Below the pieces are notes generated by a model. It was not told where the DNA came from and ran no database searches. It was given only the letters and a program-made list of their open reading frames with translations. Below are positions 1 to 4,561 of a stretch of DNA of 5,368 nt, one piece after another; positions within the stretch are counted from its first letter, which is position 1, and each line of letters opens with the position of its first letter. A program made the translations under genes and the position numbers. The DNA is from Acidimicrobiaceae bacterium (GTDB taxonomy: Bacteria > Actinomycetota > Acidimicrobiia > Acidimicrobiales > RAAP-2), in assembly GCA_003157945.1 (NCBI GenBank), contig PMFY01000145.1, positions 1 to 5,368 on the forward strand. The letters are read 5' to 3'.

Positions 1-739
1 TGGCGACGACCTTGCCCTGGGCGGCGTCGATGATCCGTAGGTCCCACGAGCACCAGTCGGTGACCAGCACGTACTTGCCGTCCGGGGTGACGGCCACGTA
101 CTTCGGCACCAGGCCGACCTGGATGACCTGGTCGACCGCCAGGGTCCTGGTGTCCACCCGATAGACGTAGCTCGGCGTGTCCCCGGCGGCCGCGGCCGAC
201 GCCGGCGTGCAGGTGTCGCTGCCCTCGGGACCCTGACCCGGCCCGTACATCGAGTAATTCGACACGTAGACGTACCGGGCGTCCGGCGTGAACGCCGCCT
301 CCACCGGTGCGCCCTGCACGGTGGCCCCACCCGGGACACCCAGTCTGGCCAGGTCGACCGTGTCCGGGATCGTCGTCACCAGGTCGCCGTCCGAGTTGTA
401 GACCGTCATCGAGTGCCGGTACATCATGTTCTGGGCGAACACGAGGCCGGTGTCCGAGGCGTCGACCGACTTCGGGGAGATCGGCCCGCCGATGGTCTTC
501 AGCAGCGTCATGGTCCGCTGGTCGGTGGGCCGCCCCGGCGGGACGTGGTGGAAGGGCGACGTCGTGGAGGTCGTGGTCGGGACCGTCGCGGCCACGTCGG
601 CGGCCTTCTTCGGCCCGTGGCCCGCGCCGCCGGCCACGACCAGGACCACCGCGACCACGAGGACGGCCGTCACCGTCAGGGTCATCGTCAGACGCGTGCG
701 CCGGCTGGGACCCCGGCGGTGGGCGGGAGCGTCGGGCAT
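1..739 (-). CDS. YVTN/YncE-like beta-propeller protein, membrane-anchored, N-terminal part (cut by window edge)
   Basis: The first 246 residues are visible; the C-terminus lies beyond the left edge. The N-terminus is basic (HRRGPSRRTR, residues 8-17), followed by one hydrophobic segment at about 18-38 and a Thr/Pro-rich linker at about 50-62. This fits a single-pass anchor, or an uncleaved signal, with the rest outside the cell. Propeller-type strands follow: FTPDARYVYVSNYS at 150-163 and VAVTPDGKYVLVTDW at 215-229, the latter a classic YVTN repeat. Between them is an insert containing Cys177; Cys230 lies in the next blade, so a disulfide is possible. The block around PKSV and FAQNMMYRHS (residues 89-110) resembles a recurrent actinobacterial YncE-type family as I recall it. 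Such propellers serve as binding scaffolds; no ligand can be inferred. The ATG at 739 has GAGG only 2 nt upstream, an unusually tight spacing. The next Met (residue 19) has no ribosome site and would remove the basic N-terminus, so I keep 739. Possibly cotranscribed with the DinB gene 54 bp upstream. Confidence 0.85.
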   Translation of the reverse strand, partial: MPDAPAHRRGPSRRTRLTMTLTVTAVLVVAVVLVVAGGAGHGPKKAADVAATVPTTTSTTSPFHHVPPGRPTDQRTMTLLKTIGGPISPKSVDASDTGLVFAQNMMYRHSMTVYNSDGDLVTTIPDTVDLARLGVPGGATVQGAPVEAAFTPDARYVYVSNYSMYGPGQGPEGSDTCTPASAAAAGDTPSYVYRVDTRTLAVDQVIQVGLVPKYVAVTPDGKYVLVTDWCSWDLRIIDAAQGKVVA

Positions 740-793
740 CACCTCAGTATCGCGGCCCCCGGGGCGCCGGACGCGCCAGGCCGGCGTCCCGCG

Positions 794-1303
794 CTACGGC
801 CGGTCTTCCCCGAGATCGGCCCGGACGTCGTCCAGATGGTGGCGGCACTCGTGGAGCGCCTGGGCGGCGACCCAGTCGACGGTGCGGATGGCCGCCCGCG
901 GCCAGCCGTAGAACATCGTGCGCCCACCGGCGCCGTCCGGCAGGCACTCGAGTGTCCGGGCGAACAGGTCGCCGGCGGACACCAGGTCCCGCGCCGTGAC
1001 GGCGGGCGTGTCGCGCCCGTACAGCCCGAGGTCGACCCGCGGGGTGCCGAACAGCGGGTGCGGGGTCGGGTTGTCCTCGACGAGGGCGAGCACGATGCGG
1101 TCCCGCAGGTTGTAGAGCACGTCACGCACGTGGCACCCGTACCCGACCGGCGACCAGCGCTCCGGGGCGTACCGCTCGAGCGCCCGGGCCCCGTGGTCGA
1201 CGAGCAGGTCGGCCGTGGCCGACGTGGCCGTCCGCACGCCGTCGGCCACCTCCGCGGGATCGGTGGCGTCCCAGGCGAATCCGCACACCTCACAATGCTC
1301 CAT
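794..1303 (-). CDS. DinB-superfamily protein (putative metal-dependent, four-helix bundle) with N-terminal CxxC
   Basis: A 169-residue cytoplasmic protein of about the usual length for DinB/DinB_2-type four-helix-bundle proteins. The superfamily typically binds a divalent metal through three histidines. Here the candidates are His58 in GCHVRDVL and His151 with His155 or His156 in ALHECRHHLDDV, which are the expected positions in helix 2 and the last helix. Known relatives include thiol-dependent (mycothiol or bacillithiol) transferases, but many members have no known reaction, so the substrate is open. An added feature is the extreme N-terminus, MEHCEVCGFAW, where Cys4 and Cys7 form a CxxC resembling half of a zinc ribbon. 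The start is the ATG at 1303, preceded by GGAGGA at 1307-1312, a strong site. The frame stays open further upstream to 1543, but that stretch is low-complexity and crosses the divergent gene, so it is rejected. It lies head-to-head with the SnoaL-like gene and 54 bp upstream of the propeller gene on the same strand. Confidence 0.85.
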   Translation of the reverse strand: MEHCEVCGFAWDATDPAEVADGVRTATSATADLLVDHGARALERYAPERWSPVGYGCHVRDVLYNLRDRIVLALVEDNPTPHPLFGTPRVDLGLYGRDTPAVTARDLVSAGDLFARTLECLPDGAGGRTMFYGWPRAAIRTVDWVAAQALHECRHHLDDVRADLGEDRP

Positions 1304-1469
1304 GGCTCCTCCGGACCGCCGTGCCGCCGGCCGGGCCCGGGCGCCGGACCGGTCGTCGTCGTCCACGTCGGACGAACCTACCGTCCGCCACGGGCCGGCG
1401 CACGGGCGGTGGGGCACAATGGGCCCTCGATCGGGGTGCCGTCGCGGTGCCCCCCCGGAGGGAGTGGAC
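1304..1469. promoter_or_regulatory. Divergent intergenic region between DinB-like and SnoaL-like genes
   Basis: These 166 bp separate two divergently transcribed genes, so promoters for both should lie here. Weak candidates only: on the minus strand TAGGTT (1375-1380), about 70 bp before the DinB-like start, looks like an actinobacterial -10. On the plus strand CACAAT (1415-1420) lies about 50 bp before the SnoaL-like start. Neither has a convincing -35 at 16-18 bp. The ribosome sites GGAGGA (minus, 1307-1312) and GGAGGG (plus, 1457-1462) mark the two ends. No clear operator was found. Confidence 0.35.
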
Positions 1470-1799
1470 GTGAGCAGCAGCGCCGAGACCGAGGCCGTGG
1501 TGGAGCACCACATGGCCGCCCTGCAGGCCGGTGACATCGACACCGTGATGGAGGACTACACCGACGAGTCGGTGTTCATCATCAACCTGGGCGGTGTGTT
1601 CACCGGAAAGGATGCGATCCGCCCGTTCTTCGAGGCGGCGGGGCAGCCGGCGGGGTTCACCCGGACCTCCGCCCACGTGGCCGGCGACACCTTCTACGTG
1701 ACCTGGACGGCGGACGGCATCGCCTTCGGCACCGACACCCTGGTGGTCCGCGACGGCAAGATCGTCGCGCAGACGGTGGCGATCGTCCTCGCTCCGTAG
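1470..1799 (+). CDS. NTF2/SnoaL-like fold small protein
   Basis: A 109-residue protein with the layout of the NTF2-like (SnoaL/YybH) cone fold. It has an N-terminal helix with AVVEHHMAALQAGDIDTVM (residues 9-27), then the typical DYTDESVFI strand entry (29-37), GGVFTGKDAIRPFFE (41-55) as second turn and helix, and a run of beta strands to the end, including DTLVVRDGKIVAQTV (89-103). These features are typical of small stand-alone NTF2-like proteins, which include isomerases, hydrolases and ligand-binding proteins. The family does not fix the reaction. No signal peptide or membrane segment is seen, so it is probably cytoplasmic. The start is the GTG at 1470, with GGAGGG at 1457-1462 giving a 7-nt spacer. 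An in-frame GTG at 1464 is too close to that site. It is the first gene of a co-directional trio, 74 bp before the next. No frameshift or missing core segment is evident. Confidence 0.87.
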   Translation: MSSSAETEAVVEHHMAALQAGDIDTVMEDYTDESVFIINLGGVFTGKDAIRPFFEAAGQPAGFTRTSAHVAGDTFYVTWTADGIAFGTDTLVVRDGKIVAQTVAIVLAP

Positions 1800-1830
1800 G
1801 GACCGGACCGGCCGGCGGACCGGGCGGGCG

Positions 1831-1861
1831 ACACCGGGTCGTGCGTGCACACCAGGTCGTG
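1831..1861. repeat. Imperfect 13-bp direct repeat with central dyad, upstream of the DUF3291-like gene
   Basis: ACACCGGGTCGTG (1831-1843) recurs as ACACCAGGTCGTG (1849-1861), 12 of 13 bases matching, with an offset of 18 bp. The junction carries a short dyad, GTGC-GT-GCAC (1841-1850). The second copy ends where the ribosome binding site GGGAG (1861-1865) begins, so a bound protein, or RNA structure, could affect expression of the gene starting at 1874. The function is inferred from position only. Confidence 0.4.
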
Positions 1862-1873
1862 GGAGCATGGCGC

Positions 1874-2278
1874 ATGCCGTTCGTCTCCATCACCCGACTC
1901 CGCATCCGCACGCCCGAGCTCGTCGACGAGTTCGCCGCGGTGTTGCCCGGTGTCTACGGCCAGGCCGCCGACGCTCCGGGCAACCTCGGCATGGACCTGC
2001 TGGCCGATGCCAACTCCACCTTCTGGACCAGGACGGTGTGGACCGACCGGGGGGCCATGCGGTCGTACATGACCTCGGGGGACCATGCCGACGTCATGCC
2101 CCTCCTCCGTGACTGGTGCGACGAGGCCCATGTCGCACACTGGGAACAGGAGCACAGCGAGCTCCCCACCTGGGAGGAGGCCCACCGCCGACTGGTCGCC
2201 GACGGCCGGGTCTCGGCCGTCGCCCACCCGAGCCCGGACCAGGCGACCCGCACCGTCGCCCCTCCGGTCGTCGGCTGA
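1874..2278 (+). CDS. DUF3291-like / antibiotic-monooxygenase-type alpha/beta-barrel protein, function unknown
   Basis: A 134-residue protein without signal peptide or membrane segment. It opens with a beta strand, PFVSITRLRIR (2-12). A helix with Val/Leu/Phe follows, then NLGMDLLAD (36-44) and the aromatic strand STFWTRTVWTDRGAMRSYM (47-65). Next come GDHADVMPLLRDWCDEAHVAHW (about 68-89) and PTWEEAHRRLVADGR (97-111). The strand-helix-strand pattern and the FWTRTVW / MRSYM / H...W signature match, from memory, a widespread family usually annotated as DUF3291 or ABM-like (dimeric ferredoxin-like barrel). No enzymatic activity can be assigned. The start is the ATG at 1874, with GGGAG at 1861-1865 and an 8-nt spacer, which gives the MPFVSITRLR beginning I associate with relatives. 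The in-frame GTG at 1841 lacks a ribosome site. The last ~15 residues (ATRTVAPP) look disordered. It lies 59 bp before the DUF1330 gene on the same strand, so the two are probably cotranscribed. Confidence 0.78.
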   Translation: MPFVSITRLRIRTPELVDEFAAVLPGVYGQAADAPGNLGMDLLADANSTFWTRTVWTDRGAMRSYMTSGDHADVMPLLRDWCDEAHVAHWEQEHSELPTWEEAHRRLVADGRVSAVAHPSPDQATRTVAPPVVG

Positions 2279-2317
2279 GCACCCGCCCCGACCACCGCGC
2301 CGATCACCACCACCGAC

Positions 2318-2330
2318 GTCCTGAGAGGAC
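2318..2330 (+). promoter_or_regulatory. Small hairpin overlapping the ribosome binding site of the DUF1330 gene
   Basis: GTCCTGAGAGGAC is a perfect 5-bp inverted repeat (GTCCT / AGGAC) with a GAG loop. The Shine-Dalgarno-like AGAGGA (2324-2329) lies in its loop and 3' arm, 8 nt before the GTG start at 2338, so the fold would partly hide the ribosome site. With only five pairs it could be chance in GC-rich DNA. Confidence 0.3.
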
Positions 2331-2337
2331 CCGAACC

Positions 2338-2649
2338 GTGACCACCACCACACCCGTCCGCTTCGTCGCCCACTTCACCGTGACGGATCCCGACCGCTAC
2401 CGGATCTACGAGAAAGGCTTCTTCCCCATCCTCAAGGCGCACGGCGGCCGGTTCCTCACCTACGACGACGACGTGACGGTCCTCGAGGGCGAGCACGCTC
2501 CCGGCCGCACCGTCCTGCTCGAATTCGACACCGGAGAGGCGCTGACCGGGTGGTGGGAGTCACCCGAGTACCGCGAGCTGGCGGCCCACCGTCACGCCTC
2601 CACCACCACGCACGCCGTCTACGTCGTACACGCCCCGCCGGGCCGCTGA
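2338..2649 (+). CDS. DUF1330 family protein (dimeric alpha/beta barrel)
   Basis: A 103-residue protein matching the DUF1330 pattern well. It has strand RFVAHFTVTDPDRYRIYEKG (8-27) with Tyr21 and Tyr24, Pro30, GGRFLTYDDD (36-45), LEGEHAPGRTVLLEFDT (49-65) and WWESPEYRELAAHR (72-85). The GGR, LEG, R-x-V-x-x-E-F and SPEY elements are the family hallmarks. Members form ferredoxin-like dimers; a biochemical role is not established for most. No signal peptide is present, so it is probably cytoplasmic. The start is the GTG at 2338, with AGAGGA at 2324-2329 (8-nt spacer). It is followed by four Thr codons, which seem an unstructured tail. It is the last gene of the plus-strand trio and converges on the secreted-protein gene, with only 46 bp between the two stop codons. 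With its neighbour it makes two adjacent ferredoxin-like-barrel proteins, compatible with an old duplication or a functional pair, but their sequences are not visibly similar. Confidence 0.88.
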   Translation: MTTTTPVRFVAHFTVTDPDRYRIYEKGFFPILKAHGGRFLTYDDDVTVLEGEHAPGRTVLLEFDTGEALTGWWESPEYRELAAHRHASTTTHAVYVVHAPPGR

Positions 2650-2651
2650 AC

Positions 2652-2669
2652 GGGGGCGTCCGCACCCCC
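2652..2669. terminator. Possible bidirectional stem-loop between convergent genes
   Basis: GGGGG (2652-2656) can pair with CCCCC (2665-2669) across an 8-nt loop, in the 46-bp gap between the DUF1330 stop (2649) and the secreted-protein stop (2696). The location is right for a shared terminator, but there is no T-tract on either strand. Terminators without T-tracts are common in GC-rich actinobacteria, yet this stem is short. Confidence 0.3.
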
Positions 2670-2695
2670 CGGGACGAGGACCGATCGGGAGCCGG

Positions 2696-4348
2696 CTACT
2701 TGAACCTCGGATCACCGGCCGGGAACCTGATCAGCTCGGAAATGTCGTGGTAGCGGTTGTGCAGGCCCGGTGCCGGTGCGGACGCCACGCACGGGCCCTT
2801 GCCGGATCCCGGCGACCTCGGCACCAGACGGCACGCCGCCAGCAGCCCGACGTAGTAGGTCTGACCGTTCAGGACCTCCGGCGTGGCCGTGCCGCCTCCG
2901 AAGGTGGTGAAGGTGTGGCTCCAGGCGAAGCACACGCGGATGTTGGCACCGGGCGGGCCCTGGAGGTACTGCCGCTCGAACTTGACCTTCACGCTCACGG
3001 TGGCGGACGACGGGATCCCGCTCGTCGACACCGTGGTGATCTGGGGTGCGTAGTCGTACGGCGTCGGGCTGGAACAGGTGAACTGCCCGTCGGCGAGGGC
3101 GATGAACAGCGACCCACCCGGGTTCGACGTCGACCCGGAGGCGGACTGCTGGGACGTGGTCACCGTGCCGGTGCAGCTCCCCTCGCACGGAACGGTCTGC
3201 TGGGCCGCGTCGACCTCGACCGGCACCGACGCGTCGGTGGTCACCGAGCCGGAGGTGACGCCCACGGTGATCGAGTACTCCGCGCTGGCCGAGTAGGTGT
3301 GCGTGCCGGACACCTGGAACGGGGTCCCCGCACCGCCCGGCTGGGTGACCGTGCCGGCGCTGGTGGCGCCGTCACCCCAGTCGAGCGACGCGCTGAAGTC
3401 GCCGGGGGTGGCGGCCGGATCGGGCGACGTGAACGTGGCCACCGTGCCGCTGAAGGGCGCGCCCACCAACTGGGCCGGGATGGTGGCCGGGGTGATCGAC
3501 ACCGGCTGCTCCGCCACGTCGAAGGTGGCCGAGCCCGACGCGGTGTTGAATCCCGCCGGCGCCGTCGAGTCGGTGACCGTCACCGTGTCGGTGTGCTGGC
3601 CGCCGGCGGCGTAGGTGTGGCCACCCGTCACGATGTAGGCGGTACCGGGACCGTCGGGCTGGCTGACGCTACCGGCGCTGGTGTTGCCGTCCCCCCAGGC
3701 CACCGAGGCCGCGAAGTCGCTCACCGGGGCGACGGAGGTCCCCACGTAGAAGCTGGCCACCTGACCGCTGAAGGGCACCTGCGCCTGGGCTGCGATCGCC
3801 GTGGCGCTGACGTCCATGCCGGGCTGCAGGGCCACCGAGGTCACCGACACCGGCGAGCCCGACAGGCTGAAGTACGCGTAGTGGCCCGGCGTGACGCCAC
3901 CCGCGAAGATGACGGTCCCGCTCGAGGCCGTGGCGGGGACGAGGGAGGTCCCCGGTCCTTCGTAGCCGGTGGGCCCGTTCTGGTGGGCCGAGAAGCAGGG
4001 GCTCGGATGGACGGTGCAGAAACCCAGGCCGTTGAGGGCGAACGTGTTCGGGCCGCTGAGAGCGACACTGGTCACGGTGACGCTGGACTCGTCGAGCATG
4101 CCGACGAGCAGGCCCGAGCCGCCGTCGAGCGGCGGCTGCGTGGCGTCGACGGCCACCGTGGCCGACCCGTTCGCGTTGATCGTGATGAGGGCGCCACAGC
4201 CCGTGTCCAGCCCGGCCGGCGGGCACTCCGGGAACAGCGGTGAGCCGGCGGCCCCGGCGATGCCGGGCACGCCCACGCTTCCCACCAGGGTCAGACCGAG
4301 CACGATGCTCGCGGCCCGCGCAGCAAACTTCTTCCTGCCCATCTTCAT
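2696..4348 (-). CDS. Secreted protein with two PKD-type repeats and Cys-containing flanking domains
   Basis: A 550-residue exported protein. Residues 1-34 form a Sec signal peptide: basic MKMGRKKFAARAAS, a hydrophobic core and likely cleavage near AGA (31-33). Residues ~52-172 form a beta-rich domain with LLVGMLDESS (80-89), NGPTGYEGPGTS (124-135), FAGGVTPGHYAYFSL (148-162), and Cys42, 51, 111 and 118. Two tandem PKD-type repeats follow, at about 183-281 and 288-382. Each has PFSG-V-x-F, WGDG (218-221, 324-327) and G-H-T-Y / T-H-T-Y (243-246, 349-352). The C-terminal domain (388-550) has six Cys (388, 392, 425, 473, 506, 520) and ends in FPAGDPRFK. All ten Cys lie outside the repeats, fitting disulfides in a secreted protein. 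PKD-type folds usually mediate adhesion or matrix contacts. There is no sortase motif, C-terminal helix or catalytic domain, so it is probably released. GAGGA (4352-4356) lies 3 nt before the ATG at 4348 and 9 nt before the ATG at 4342 (Met3); either start is possible. It probably has its own promoter at 4436-4464. Confidence 0.88.
   Translation of the reverse strand: MKMGRKKFAARAASIVLGLTLVGSVGVPGIAGAAGSPLFPECPPAGLDTGCGALITINANGSATVAVDATQPPLDGGSGLLVGMLDESSVTVTSVALSGPNTFALNGLGFCTVHPSPCFSAHQNGPTGYEGPGTSLVPATASSGTVIFAGGVTPGHYAYFSLSGSPVSVTSVALQPGMDVSATAIAAQAQVPFSGQVASFYVGTSVAPVSDFAASVAWGDGNTSAGSVSQPDGPGTAYIVTGGHTYAAGGQHTDTVTVTDSTAPAGFNTASGSATFDVAEQPVSITPATIPAQLVGAPFSGTVATFTSPDPAATPGDFSASLDWGDGATSAGTVTQPGGAGTPFQVSGTHTYSASAEYSITVGVTSGSVTTDASVPVEVDAAQQTVPCEGSCTGTVTTSQQSASGSTSNPGGSLFIALADGQFTCSSPTPYDYAPQITTVSTSGIPSSATVSVKVKFERQYLQGPPGANIRVCFAWSHTFTTFGGGTATPEVLNGQTYYVGLLAACRLVPRSPGSGKGPCVASAPAPGLHNRYHDISELIRFPAGDPRFK
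3203..3802 (-). repeat. Tandem PKD-type protein repeat, 106-residue period, within the secreted-protein gene
   Basis: Aligned landmarks repeat at exactly 106 residues: Phe193/Phe299 of PFSG, Trp218/Trp324 of WGDG and His244/His350 of HTY. The identical 26-residue Trp-to-His distance in both copies supports a duplication without internal indels. Other shared words are SAG-V-Q-P and VSDFAAS / PGDFSAS before WGDG. The DNA copies have diverged, so this is a protein-level repeat, not a recent one. Confidence 0.8.
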
Positions 4349-4388
4349 CCGTCCTCACGTCGTCGGTCAGGGGACCTGTCGACGTACC

Positions 4389-4419
4389 GCGATCCGCCGG
4401 TCGCGTCAGGCGATCCACC
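4389..4419. repeat. 10-bp direct repeat in the 5' leader of the secreted-protein gene
   Basis: GCGATCCGCC (4389-4398) recurs as GCGATCCACC (4410-4419), 9 of 10 bases matching, with an offset of 21 bp (two helical turns). Both copies lie just downstream of the predicted transcription start (about 4429, reading leftward). That is where a repressor could bind, but no regulator is identified. Confidence 0.4.
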
Positions 4420-4435
4420 CTGGTATTCCGTGGTC

Positions 4436-4464
4436 AATGTACGTCGCGTGCAACTTTGGGTCAA
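4436..4464 (-). promoter_or_regulatory. Sigma70-type promoter for the secreted-protein gene
   Basis: Reading leftward, TTGACC (4459-4464) and TACATT (4436-4441) are separated by exactly 17 bp, close to the vegetative consensus TTGACA-N17-TATAAT. Expected transcription start is about 4429, giving a leader of roughly 80 nt before the ATG at 4348. The stretch is locally AT-richer than its surroundings. A second TTGACC (4432-4437) overlaps the -10 and makes a 27-bp direct repeat with the -35. Confidence 0.65.
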
Positions 4465-4504
4465 CATCCCCCGGGCGCATGTCACACTCCGGAAACCCGA
4501 ACCT

Positions 4505-4515
4505 CACGGTCCGTG
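4505..4515. promoter_or_regulatory. Short dyad upstream of the secreted-protein promoter
   Basis: CACGG-T-CCGTG is a perfect 5+5 inverted repeat about 40 bp upstream of the -35 at 4459-4464. It could be an activator site or part of the 3' end of the upstream gene. Its short length makes chance occurrence possible. Confidence 0.25.
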
Positions 4516-4536
4516 GGATGCGGGGGGCCGAGTGCC

Positions 4537-4549
4537 GGTGGCGACCACC
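4537..4549 (-). terminator. Possible terminator hairpin after the TPR regulator gene
   Basis: GGTGG-CGA-CCACC forms a perfect 5-bp stem with a 3-nt loop, beginning 12 nt past the stop codon at 4562-4564 (reading leftward). There is no T-tract. The position fits a terminator separating the regulator gene from the secreted-protein promoter, but the stem is short. Confidence 0.35.
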
Positions 4550-4561
4550 CAACGTGACGCC

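Noticed and set aside
757..764. CCCCGGGG palindrome between the DinB-like and propeller genes, considered as a terminator
   Set aside because: A hairpin would have no loop and there is no T-tract; such palindromes are common in DNA this GC-rich.
413..1534. Plus-strand open frame of 373 codons across the propeller and DinB-like genes
   Set aside because: It is low-complexity Arg/Gly/Pro sequence, antisense to two genes with recognisable motifs and good starts.
1304..1543. N-terminal extension of the DinB-like protein to an ATG at 1543
   Set aside because: The extension would be low-complexity and overlap the divergent gene. The ATG at 1303 has a strong GGAGGA site and begins at the CxxC motif.
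1290..1868. Minus-strand open frame covering the SnoaL-like gene
   Set aside because: The translation is Arg/Val/Gly-rich with no motif, while the plus strand encodes a clear NTF2-like protein with a ribosome site.
2747..4243. Long plus-strand open frame of 498 codons antisense to the secreted-protein gene
   Set aside because: Its product is Arg/Gly/His-rich low-complexity sequence with no recognisable domain. It mirrors a minus-strand gene that has a signal peptide and clear repeats, and GC-rich codon bias produces such shadows.
4349..4561. Possible small gene in the 213-bp gap
   Set aside because: Frames here have no ribosome site with a sensible product; the region is explained by promoter, leader and possible terminator signals.
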